A stretch of DNA of 64,000 bases from the NCBI GenBank assembly GCA_018873225.1, contig JAEILZ010000009.1:549501-613500 (forward strand), given 5' to 3'. The notes under the pieces were generated by a model that was not told where the DNA came from, did not search any database, and saw only the letters and a list, made by a program, of their open reading frames with translations. Within the stretch, counting starts at the first letter, position 1; every line of letters starts with the position of its first letter. The DNA comes from [Phialemoniopsis] sp. UDSM-2020 (Eukaryota > Ascomycota > Sordariomycetes > Thyridiales > Thyridiaceae). This document shows positions 43,516-53,900 of the stretch, in pieces. The position numbers were made by a program, and so were the translations under genes.

Positions 43516-44394
43516 ATGAAGGTCACGACGCTCCTGCTCTCCGCGCTCGCCGGCTTCGGCCAGACCGCCGTCATCTGGGACGGCCGGTTCAACGACTTCT
43601 CCTCGGCCGCCGACCTCAACAAGTGGTCGTGGTCGAACCAGGTCGGGCCCTACCAGTACTACATCCACGGCTCCGGCGCCGTCGACAAGTACGTCGCGCT
43701 GTCGGCCGACTACAAGAACCCGGCAGACAAGGTCAGCAAGCAAGGGGCCAAGTTCACGCTCGACAGCACGGCGTTCTGGAACGGGCAGAACATGCGGCGC
43801 ACCGAGCTGATCCCGCAGACCAAGGCGGCCATCGCCAGCGGCAAGGTGTACTACCACTTCAGCATGATGCGCACCGACAAGAACCCGCCGAGCCCGAACC
43901 GCGAGCACCAGATCAACTTCTTCGAGAGCCACTTCACCGAGATGAAGTACGGGTGGATCAGCGGCGAGTCCGGGACGAGCAACACCAACCTGCAGTGGAT
44001 GGTCAACCAGCAGAGCAAGTGGAAGACGGAGTGGAAGCCCAACGTCTGGCACAATGTTGCCTATGAGATCGTGAGTTCCGAGTCGGCCGGTTGTAGATTA
44101 TCCACACCATGATACTGACTACCCCTTTTCTCCTGGCAGGACTTTAGCGGCAACAAGGTCGGCTTCTGGCATTCTGAGGGAGGCGACGCTCTCAAGCAAG
44201 TCGTTGCCCCTGTCTCGGCGTCGACATCATCTAACGGTGCCGACTGGCATCTGGGTGTCCTAGAGCTGCCTCGCTCGGGTTACAGTGACAGCAACGAGGA
44301 CTTCTACTTCTCTGGCGTCTACATTGAGAGTGGTACTATCACGACTGAGATTGGCGGACCTGCGGCCAAGAGGGAGGTTCAATTCGCCGCATAA
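43516..44394 (+). CDS. Secreted glycoside hydrolase family 131 beta-glucanase
   Basis: Two exons (43516-44070, 44140-44394; 69-nt phase-0 intron) encode 269 residues. A short signal peptide (MKVTTLLLSALAGFGQTAVI) precedes the GH131 catalytic domain, which fills the protein: WDGRFNDFSSAADLNKWSWS, NQVGPYQYYIHG, MRRTELIPQT and EHQINFFESHF. The Glu residues in RRTEL and in the EHQI...FES segment are the candidate catalytic acids. Characterised members cut beta-1,3-, beta-1,6- and beta-1,4-glucans, and the family is found mostly in fungi that degrade or infect plants. No cellulose-binding module is attached. The next gene downstream encodes a small secreted protein. Confidence 0.92.
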
Positions 44395-44711
44395 AGACCT
44401 CCATGAACAAGCATCGACCACTTTGCACATAGTCAGCGAGAACTGCAGGAATAGACGAGCTGGTTATTTGCGAGTGGTCCTATATAAAGTGCTGTTGTGT
44501 GACTTGGCCCTTTGTTGCAACAGCTTGAGAATATAACGCAGACTCTCTGCCCAAATCAGGACCACCGTCTGATGGCTCTCCCAAACACCAGGCAAAGCCC
44601 TCAAGCCCGTCATGTTCTCCGCCCTCCTACCGTCACCAACTTCAGTAAGTAGTGAGACGATCTCAAGTTCACAACGCATCAGAAGTTGCGTCGAGAGGAC
44701 TACTCGCAGCA
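44395..44711. other. Intergenic, convergent 3' ends
   Basis: A short region between the stop codons of the GH131 gene (+) and the small secreted protein gene (-). Nothing coding is seen. Confidence 0.5.
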
Positions 44712-45105
44712 CTAGACAGTCTGCGGAGCGCAAGTGCCGACCGAAGTACGGACTTCGCCCGGCACGGGACCGCCCTTGGTGAAATCCCAAGCCGTCATGC
44801 CCGCCCCTTTTCGTTGTTGTCTACATGTCAGTTCAAGTCCTCTCAAGCAAATATCGAACGCAAAGGGAGCAGTCAAGCCACTCACAGTACATGCACCAAG
44901 AGGTGCCGTCCTCGCAGTAGGAATTGTCGCATTTGAGACTGGTGGTAGGTGCTGGGGTCGGCTCCGGCGCACCTGGGGTCGGACGACCGACAGCAGTTGT
45001 GACGGTGATCGTGACTATGTCTTCGTGATACCTGGGCATGGCGGCTGCGTTGGCAGTGATGACGAAGGCCGCGGCCGTAGTGATAAGACGAGTGATGAGT
45101 GTCAT
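44712..45105 (-). CDS. Small secreted four-cysteine protein (effector-like)
   Basis: Two exons (44886-45105 and 44712-44806) encode 104 residues. A signal peptide (about 1-21, LITRLITTAAAFVITANAAA) precedes a Thr/Pro-rich stretch (about 30-57). Then comes a compact C-terminal domain with four Cys: KCDNSYC, TSWCMYWAGMTAWDFTKGG and PVPGEVRTSVGTC. The pattern C-x4-YC-x-DGTS-x-C-x-YWAG...GP-x-PGE recurs, as I recall it, in small secreted proteins of plant-associated sordariomycetes with no known function. The acceptor at AAAAG (44807-44808) is weak. I chose it because it alone restores the YWAG...PGE...C block; a better-looking acceptor at TGTAG would end the protein nine codons later without the last Cys. 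TATAAAG at 45278-45284 is a likely promoter element. Confidence 0.75.
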
Positions 45106-46065
45106 CGTGATTTGACGGTACCGGACTTGTAACGGTGAAGTTTCTTGACTCCACCGGTGAAAGGGGAGGTTGCGAAGGGGATTGTGAGATTTAACAAAGC
45201 GTTTCAGCTTGTGGACAAGGGAGAACGAGACGTGTGAGATGGAAAAGAAAGATGAGCCTGGAGTAGATACGCCTTGCCTTTATAGACTAAAGTTCACGAC
45301 AGCTTCAATCCAGAACAGGAAGGAGTGATTCAACCCCTTGTCACGCCTTTAAGATCTATGAGGCCCGAGATGTCTTCGTCGTACCTTCTTTGAGTGAGGG
45401 CAAGTGGAGTGAAGTGAATCATTTGATCATGATCAGATGGAAAGACTCGGACGTAGAAACGAGTCTCTTGTGCAACAGTAATCCCTGTATCTACCTCGAT
45501 ACATGATGACTGTCGTATGTTCTTCTTCAAGTTTGTGTCACATACAGCTTGGACTATCACTTTTTCAGGGGACCAAAACCAAACATACCAGGAATAGTCG
45601 ATCGTCATAGTTCGAGTTGACTAGCAACAGAGGCAGGAGAGCCTTTTCGTTGGACAAGACATTTGTGAGATGAGGCCTCGGATTCGTCCATCATCTTGTT
45701 AAGTCTTTGTGTCACCTTTGAATGATCCTCGAGCACATGAGCTTCCGAAGCAAGCAGTGCCTTGAGTGTGACGGAAAAAGGAAGGTTTATTCAGCTTACA
45801 CCATCACGGAGACTAGCGCAGGATGTCGCCATCCTTCGGCCGCCACACGGCACCTACCCGGCCCTGCCGGCATCTTGATTGGGGCGCGAGAGCTTGAAAC
45901 ATACTTTATAAATTCGTCGATTTCACACTTTCTGACATTTACTTATATCGTCTACTTTTTCGTTCTACTTCATACCGAACTCGAGTCTTTTCAAGGTGCC
46001 GCAAAGTCCCTGTTCCCCCAGCATCACCCATCCATCCAAGCAAGACAACCCCGGAGATCCCCCTT
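45106..46065. other. Intergenic: upstream of the small secreted protein gene, 3' of the MAPEG gene
   Basis: No recognised gene. A 92-codon minus-strand frame at 45330-45608 has no family resemblance and overlaps the region expected to be promoter. Confidence 0.5.
45278..45284 (-). promoter_or_regulatory. TATA box of the small secreted protein gene
   Basis: TATAAAG on the minus strand, about 170 bp upstream of the start codon. The repeat-precursor gene has the same element at a similar distance. Confidence 0.4.
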
Positions 46066-46749
46066 TCAGATCAGCGAGTTCGCCGCCTTGATCCAGAGCG
46101 ACGTGGCGATAGAGAGCCCCGTGAACCACACGGCGCCGCGCAGCTGGCCCCAGCCGAGCTGGATGTACACGACGTTGTACACGACGCGGCTGGCAATGTA
46201 CGCCGCGCAGTGCAGGTTGACGCTGCGCGCCGACAGGCCCGGCGCGTTGACGGCCGCGACCACGGCCGCGGCGTAGTAGCCCAGCGTCTCGTAGCCGTTG
46301 CTGTGCGCCGCGCGCGCGCGCTCGATCTTGCCCGCGACCTTGATCCTCATGTCAGTCCCCTTCTTCTTCTCACACCAGGAGGGGATCTTATGAAGAATGA
46401 GAGGATGGGTTGGAGGGATAGAGAGAGAGAATTGGAAAATAGCAGGGGAAAGGGGCTTTTCTTACCTCCTTGCTGATGGCCTTGTCGTTGGCGCTGTTCT
46501 CGGCGATGCGCCGCGGGTAGTTGACGTCCCAGTTCTTGCCGGCGAGGGTGACGGCCACGACGACGGGGACCGAGATCAGGACCATGGCGGCCGGGATCTG
46601 GGGATGAGTCTGTTAACAAAGAGTTCCTTATCCCGAGGGCCGACACAGCTTCGCGGCGGCCTATCCGTCCCCCTCAAGGGACTGAGCTCAGGAAAACATA
46701 CCGAGTAGTAGGCCAGGGCCGGGTTGTCAAGGTTCCAGATCGACGCCAT
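46066..46749 (-). CDS. MAPEG-family membrane protein
   Basis: Three exons (46702-46749, 46466-46597, 46066-46338) encode 150 residues with four hydrophobic segments. The core motif ERARAAHSNGYETLGYYAAAV corresponds to the conserved loop of MAPEG proteins (microsomal glutathione transferases and eicosanoid enzymes), which carries the RAxxxHxNxxE pattern; here Arg, His, Asn and Glu are all kept. A second conserved region is VNLHCAAYIASRVVYNVVYIQ. Fungal homologues of this size are common and mostly uncharacterised; a glutathione-dependent detoxification role is possible but not shown. The second acceptor is inside a G/C-rich segment; I placed exon 3 at GTC GCG because it keeps phase 0 and joins the conserved frame. 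Confidence 0.83.
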
Positions 46750-48050
46750 TGTAAAGATCGTACTTCAGAATAAGCCAATTGGGTAAGTAGCAGGGCTCAA
46801 AGACTCAGCTTGGTGATTGCTGGTAGTAAAGAAGTTCCAAATGATAAGTTTCCTTGAGTATATGTGGCAGCCAGGAGCCGAATGCAGCAAAGCTCGACGA
46901 TGTTCTTCGGTCCCTCGAGGCTAGAGCTGACAATCCCTGCAAGACTAAGCCAAGCCGGGGGCGGGCGCGAAGTCGATCCTTCTCCGCCGGCCTCCTCCAG
47001 CATCAAAATCTCCACATTCAAATCGAGCAACGGTTTACGCAGCAGAACGGCGACTGTGGCACAGACATCCGTGTCGCTCGTGTCGGAGCTCCACCGGGCC
47101 AGATACCGTGCCTGGGTCATTCAGTTTCAAAACATAGATGCTAGTGAGAGAGACAGTTAGGACCAACCTGCTGAGCTCAAGCACCGACGCAAGCTCCAAG
47201 ATCAACGGTGGTATCTTGAAATCCACAAAGCTCAATTTTTAAGGTATCAGGATTCATACTCGTCACTCAGCATAATGCTGAAAGCAGGTGACGTTCATGG
47301 GCACAGTGGCTTGCGCTCAGGTAGCAACAGGGTATCATAGGCTTCACTCTATTGAGCTACCAATGCTGGTTTGGCCCCTTCGACTGGGCAACGTCTTCTA
47401 CGTGATGCTACCAGTAGCCTCTTGACCCTCCATCTTCCCTTCTCCCACTTTCCTCTCCTCATCTTCTCGAGTGCCACCCACATACTCTCCATCCTCGAGT
47501 TTCAAACCCGTATGGCCACCCAAAACAAAGGCGCTAGATATAAATCTCTACCGCTCGGCCACAAAATCAAAAAAGAGCCAAGTACCAACGCAACAAGAAG
47601 AAAGAAGGCAATAAAATATCCCAGATATCAACGATGATGTGGTATTTTCTTTGGGGAAAAAAGGGGGGGTAAGTCGTTTCGGTATAAACCATTTCAATCA
47701 TGCCAAAACAAAACCAAAAACAAAGGACCCAAGACGAATCGAAAAGGGAGTATGAAACGGAATGCCGCCATCACAAAGCGCGCCCATTGATGGAGCCAGA
47801 AACGCCGCTTCCCCAGGTCGGATAAAGTAAAGGGAAGAATGTGCTGAAAAGCGGAAAGAGCCCCACGTTGTGAAGGTCTGAAAGATAAAGCGTGAGGGCG
47901 TCTCGAAAATGGGTGTCGTGATCTTATCGTTGGTGAACCGTAAAGTCAGAATGGTGATATAATACAGTTGAAGACGAGAGGCCTTCAAGGCTCAGTCTGT
48001 GCTGAATGCTGCAACGCAAGCCATGGCATTGCATGGGACTTGTCGATTTC
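46750..48050. other. Intergenic: promoter of the MAPEG gene, 3' region of the TeaC/Tea4 gene
   Basis: AT-rich in places, with homopurine runs near 47647-47670. No supported gene. Confidence 0.5.
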
Positions 48051-51000
48051 TCACACAGTGCCCCGCAAGCGCTGCTTGCGAGCAAGCCAGTCACCAAGCA
48101 TGTTGTCGAGCTGCGTGGTGATCTCGGCTAGGCGAGCATTCTGTTCCTTGAACAGCGTGCCCACGACAGGATGGTCAGAACCAGCCGGCTCGACGTCCGA
48201 CTTGTCGTACACGACAACCAGCAGATCCCGGATATCAGAGCTGGAATCAAAGAACGCGCGCAGGCTCGAGTCATTCCAGGTGGACGTCGTGGTGGCGGAT
48301 GTGGAAGTAGTAATCGAGTCTTGGTTCCTGTGCGCACCGGATCCGTCCTCGGCCTCGACGAGCTCAGGCGACGGCGAGGATATTGGCGAGGATCGCTCTT
48401 CTTGGCTCGAGGTATCGCCCATGAGAGCTGGGGGGTTGATGGAGGTCGCAGGCGAGACATGAACCGGGGACTCGGAGAGTCTCTCGTTGTGTAGCTGGGC
48501 AGCTGGGTCCGTAGCCTTCTCCGTCTTGTCGCTGGCTGTGGACTGCGTGCTGACGTAGCTGTCTGGGAACGAGCCAGGTAGAGTAGGCCTTTGTAACGTC
48601 TGCTGGTCCTGTGCCTTTTGCTTTTGTTGCCTCTCATCCGGTACAGGTGCCGCTCGCTGTGGCGCGGGGGTGATCTCCTCCACTTCCTCCTCAGACGTGT
48701 CAAAGTCATCCAGCTCAACCCGTGACTTGGCCTTGATGGTCTTTTGCGGCTTGGCCTCGCCATTCTGTGATCTCCCAGGTATGATCTTCGCAAGGCCGCT
48801 CTTCTCCTCCCGCTGCGATGCTGACCTGGTAACCTCAGGCGACTGATCTCGCGGCCTCTGCTGGCCATCCTGCAAGTCTTGCGTATCCGACTCGACGATA
48901 CGCATAGTTGCAGGAGGTACGTTGGCGACGCTCTTAAGCTTCTCCTCGTTGAGGAAGGATGAAACATCCATTCCAGCCTGCGGTTCCTTGGTGGCACCAC
49001 TGCCCTTTCTTGTCGGAGATGGCTCTGTACGGGGCTGGGCTTTCTGCAATTTACTAGGCTGCCTTTGCGGTCCAGAAGGCTGCTTCTCGGGTGATGCCGG
49101 GGCATCGAATTCCTCCGAATCCTTCTCTGTGCCTTCAATGTCCATGGAACGCTTGCCAAACGAGTCATCATCTTCGTCGACTGATAGCTTCTTCTTATCC
49201 TTGCGGGAAAAGAAGCTGCGGATCGATCCGGACTTCTTGTCCTTCTCCTTCTTGTCTTTCTTCTTCTTGTCATCCTTGCCGAGGAGCAGCTCCTTATCAA
49301 CCTTGTCCAAACTCGGACGCTGTTTCAGTTCCTTCGACTCGCTCGACGCCCTGGGTGCACTGTCGTCTCTGAGCAGATTAGGAGTCAATGTGATCTTCTT
49401 AGTCTCGACTGTGTCGTCCTTGAAGAAAGAGTCTCGAACAGTGCCATCCTTCGTTCTCGTAGGACCTGGCGTCTCCGACTTGGACGCTTCAAAGATTTCT
49501 TCACTCGTCCGGTTAGGCGCAATACCATCCGCATCGGGAGCTACTCCGTCCTTGGCGTCTGCAGCATTCGCCTGCTTCTGTGACCGTGGCTTCAGAGGCT
49601 CGACCTTGGCAGTCTCATCCTCGGGATCCGCATCTTCTTGGGCAGTAGACTGGCCTTGCTGCTGTTGCGACTTCTGGGCCGCTACTTCGCCTTCTTCGTC
49701 CTCTTCCTCCTCGGTCGAGTAGTCAATATCTGAATAATCAACATATGTAGGTGCTGCAAAGGAGACGTTCTTGGCCTTTCTCCTCCGCATAGCTGATCTG
49801 ATGGGGTTCTTGGTTTTCTCCGCCTGGTCTCCCAACATGGTGGCAGACAACTGGGTGAGGTTAGCATTAGACTGGGCAAGCGAACTAGTGCATTTGACAT
49901 ACGTCGATGTTCCTGTGCTTGTTCAGGCGCGCCAAGCGTTCCGTTGGTGTCTCGATATGCTCAGCCGGAAGATAGCCTTGTAACACTAGGTTAGACACAC
50001 AACAATCGAAGCGGAACACGGGTTGACATACCAATACTACTGTCCTTGACCACGCGGACAAGCCACCAGTAACTGTTGCTGTCGTCCAGCAGCACCATGG
50101 TATCACCCTTGGTGGCATTGGCCTGGCCTTCGACGGTGGCGACGAATGTATGGAGCGCGTAAACGAACTCGAAATCGATGTCCTCTGTATCGTGTAAGCA
50201 TTCACCACCCCATCCGGAGTCAACAAATCTTGAATCAACACTGGACAGGGAAAAGTCGTCATCATCATCGCTGTCGCTGGATTCGTCGTAGGGTATCATC
50301 ATTTCTTCGTCCGCGAGACCATCAATGCCCTCGTCAACCTCCGCTGGGTCGTTCTTTCGTCGTCGATAAACCGAGCTGCGCATCTGTCGAATTGCGTTGT
50401 CCAATACGCTGAACAGGAATTTACTGGAGTTCGTTCCGTCGTCCATGTCGAGAGATTGCAGATCATCGTCAAGGTCGGTCTCCTCCTCGTCGTCTGTTCT
50501 TTGGGTGATACTTCGTGGCGACGCTGCTCGATCCGGCACCGGCGTGTGTCCGCTGCCATACTTACCAAAGGGATGACGATGACGACTGCGATGTTCGACA
50601 GGGTGACTGCCTGCCTGAGGTGCTGGGAAGAAGAGAGGTGGTTGCTCAAGTGAGTTGGGGTATGGTGAGGACGACCTTGCGTCGCTGTATGTGACTGAGA
50701 TAGAAGAATCGGTAGGTGAGGGCAATGGGCCAAGGCTGGAAGGCTCGCGCGGTGTTGTTGACGACATAGCAAACGGGTACCCACCATCTTCAATCGAGGG
50801 CGAGCTCGAGATTTTGTCCATCATGTCGTCATCCATGTCATCGGCATCCTCCAGGTCCTCCTCCTCCTCGACGTGACCCCCATTCTGGGCAATGGCCAGC
50901 GCATCTTGCTGCTGGCCGGCCATTCTGCGGCCGCCAGTCTGGCTGTGGTGGAAAGAATTGGCGACGCCGGCAGCGAGGTCCTCTGCGTATTGTTGTAGGT

Positions 51001-51387
51001 CGCCAATGTCTCCGTTGTTCCAGGACAGGCGCCTCTCCTCGGCCGTCTCGGCGGCAACTTCGCGAAGTGTCTCAGCCTGGTGAGGTGCGAGGGAGCCGTT
51101 CGCGGTGGGCTTCGAAGCAGCGGGCGGGTTCAGACGTGCGTGATCTTTGGCTGACGGCGCATCACGGTCTTGAAGATCGATCGAGTCTGCAGGTAGGAAG
51201 GAAGCAAATTCGGGTCAGTAACTGTACGGTGCAATTTCCCTGGGGAACGCGCAAGCGAGAGCAGAGGAACCACAATTGGCGACACCACAGGGCCAGAAAA
51301 ACCGTTGTCGCTTGCCAGAGGCATGGGTAGGAAGGGGGCAGGGCTCTGGAAACACTTACCAGCTCGAATAATCTCGGGTCTCGTCAT
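48051..51387 (-). CDS. teaC: SH3-domain cell-polarity protein, TeaC/Tea4/Bud14 type
   Basis: Four exons (51360-51387, 50032-51186, 49903-49976, 48051-49850) encode 1018 residues. A disordered acidic N-terminal third (EEEEDLEDADDMDDDMMDK) precedes one SH3 domain at about 346-405 (YALHTFVATVEGQANATKGD; SYWWLVRVV; GYLPAEHIE). Directly after it is a basic patch and KNVSF at 446-450, which fits the RVxF docking motif for protein phosphatase 1, then an acidic stretch. The rest is low complexity with a Lys-rich block near residue 620. Tea4/Bud14 proteins bring type-1 phosphatase to growth sites and link microtubule plus ends to formins; TeaC does so at hyphal tips. The role is inferred from this domain order. 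The first exon has only nine full codons. Confidence 0.88.
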
Positions 51388-53900
51388 GGTGGGCCAGGTT
51401 CAGTCCGCATGAAAGCCCACGGCCAGAGTTGTGTGTTGGGTTATCCGGGATGAATTCGTTTGACAAAACCCTGGACGGGATCCCCTTTCGACAAGACTGC
51501 CGGATGTCATCCGCGATATGAAAGCGATCGAATCCCTTTAAGGCGTCCGCTCTCAAGGACAGCGGCGCAGGACGAATTGCAGTATGTCGGGCTAGGGTCA
51601 GGTCAGGTCACAGAAAGGTTGGGTGTGGGACCGGTGGCCGTGGTAGCTTGCCGGAGCGTCTCCTTGTCGGGTTTGTCGTTTCTTTTGCTTTAATCCTCGC
51701 CTATCTGGGGCCGCCCCCTTACCGCACTACAATTCGGTGTCCAGGGTTTGTGGCTCTGGACCTTTCACTCTGATCAAAGAGGGGGGAAGACCGGATGTTT
51801 GCAGACGGGAGCACAGCCAATTCTTCCTTCTTTTTTTCTGGGTGATCGACCTTGGTCATAGCAGTGCCATCTCGCGCACGAGGTGTATCAGGGCAAGCAA
51901 CTTGAATAGGGAAAAAAAGAGGAGAGGGGACTGGGGTGGTAGTGGTTGTGGGAGTGGTGGGAGCCAGTTTTCCTGGGATATGAATAGCAAGGTGAAATAA
52001 AGGAGTGAACGAGGATGAAACGACGACCGACGATCGATGGGCCCCGCCGCCGCTAGCACCAAACGGGGAGCCAATTCAAGGAATTCAAGAGCCACGCTCA
52101 GGCCCATCAGGTACAGCCCAGACAGTCCAATACAGCTCCTCCAAAACAATTAAAAAAGAAGGCCTCTGGAATGTTGCAGCTGCCAGCTTCTCGGAACGGC
52201 AAAGGTACTCACACTCACTCGCCTAGACCTGCGGCATTTGACAGCACACACATGCACACTTTACCTAGGCACTCAATTTGATATGGTCATCTCGATTGAT
52301 CGAGCGTGGATCGTCCTGACTGACAGACGAACGATACCTACTCCTAGCGAGGAATTTGACTGCCAGGCACAGATACCTTGTTTGGTAGACCAACCAGTAA
52401 TTAAAGTACACGCCGGCAAAGGAGGCCTCTACCCAATTGGAAGGGCCGTCACACATTCTGCCAACAACATAATCCCCAATCCTCCTCTCTCCTTTTTAGC
52501 ATTTCATGCACTCTAGATCTGACAGGGCCATGTTGTGTCACGAGATCACACAATATGTACCTACAGTAGCTGTTTTCCCTTCTCATCATCTTTTTTCTTT
52601 TTCCCATCTCGACCTGATACGTAAGTACAACAACCAACTCCTGGCTGAAGCAAGCACGTAAGCCCACTTGGGCTTGAGGGTTGCAACAGTTGAAACAAAA
52701 TTACCTTAGGTACTTACCTGGGGCCGAAAAAAAGTAGGTTCCAGGCCGGGGCCCGAGCCCTTGGCTGGCGCTGCCCCAAATGGGTCCCGCCGGGCGCTCC
52801 CTCCCTTTCCCCGTCCTAAACTGCTGCTACTGAAAGTAACGGAGCACCGAATACGGAAAGCGTGTACTGTACCATACAATTACTTCGTAGACGCTGTTTC
52901 CCCACCACGAGAGCTGGAATCAGGAAGTAGGTGACAGATTAGTTGACGGTTTGCCATTCTCGATGTGCCTCAACTAAGATCATCCAACTACCTAATAGAG
53001 ATTAATCCAAAGCTATCGACCTTTCCGACACCCACTTGGGTAGCAACTCTGACAGCGAGGTGCAAAGGACTTGAAAAGCCGCCACGGACTATGGATTGAA
53101 CCAAAAGACAAGAAGAGGCGGTCATCGAAACAGCTCGTCACGGCGACTAGTCAAGGTGTGCAAACCGGCTCCCCGCACATCACAGAAGATGGCGCCGCAC
53201 CTCATTGGCCCGCTCGGAAAGGCAGCGCCTCTGAGCTTGGTTTGCCCAAGGACAGGGTAAGCAGGCGCATAACCTGTGAAATTGCCTACACCTGGATCGC
53301 ATGGATCGAAGGTAGAAAGCAGAGTAGAGGGCGGGCGGCTTCGAGTCCAACTTCAAGGACTGCCTCCTGGTACATGTATGTCAAGGTGCTTCGGTCTGTC
53401 CCTGCCGAACACTCACTCCGCTTCACATCAGCCAACGGTAATGTTGAGTTTCATCTTTCTTCATCATATATAGAAAAGTATATATATGTGTTGTGATCGG
53501 TACAAAATACATGTCCTTCGTGACCGTGGACGTGATCCGCAGAATACAAACACCTCATACCCGGTGACGTAGGTCCGAGTGAAAGAAAACCTCGCCCTGG
53601 GTTTCCAAATGCTAATCCAATTGCGCCTTGTCCATGCCGTCGTACACTCCTCGAGTGTTTCTTGTAATTCCCCCAAGTATGCCAGAAACTTTTTCACAGT
53701 GGTATCAGTGTAGACAGGTAGTCAAGGACCCGTTGTCCATGTGATGACGCTGGGTATCTCCCGAGCAGACCTAGAGCCCCAATGTACAGAAAATATGCGC
53801 CGCAAAACCCCTCCCAATATGCTTTACACAGACGCCGAAGCCAGCTAGACAACCAAAAAACGAACAGATGCCAAGACGCGGGGAAATTTGCTTGATCCGA
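51388..53900. other. Intergenic: long upstream region of teaC, 3' region of palH
   Basis: No gene supported in 2.5 kb. Motifs of the ACCTAGG/AGGTAC type occur at about 52263-52270 and 52701-52720. Short open frames have no recognisable products. Confidence 0.5.

Noticed and set aside
43138..44052. 304-codon minus-strand frame over the GH131 gene
   Set aside because: Mirror of GH131 codons; the sense frame carries the conserved domain and signal peptide.
44833..45105. Unspliced 90-codon version of the small secreted protein
   Set aside because: It reads through a GTGAGT donor; splicing restores the conserved YWAG and PGE block and the fourth Cys.
45330..45608. 92-codon minus-strand frame
   Set aside because: No signal peptide, no family match, and in probable promoter sequence.
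48922..49722. 266-codon + strand frame inside teaC
   Set aside because: Ser/Leu/Phe-rich antisense reading of low-complexity Lys/Glu/Ser codons.
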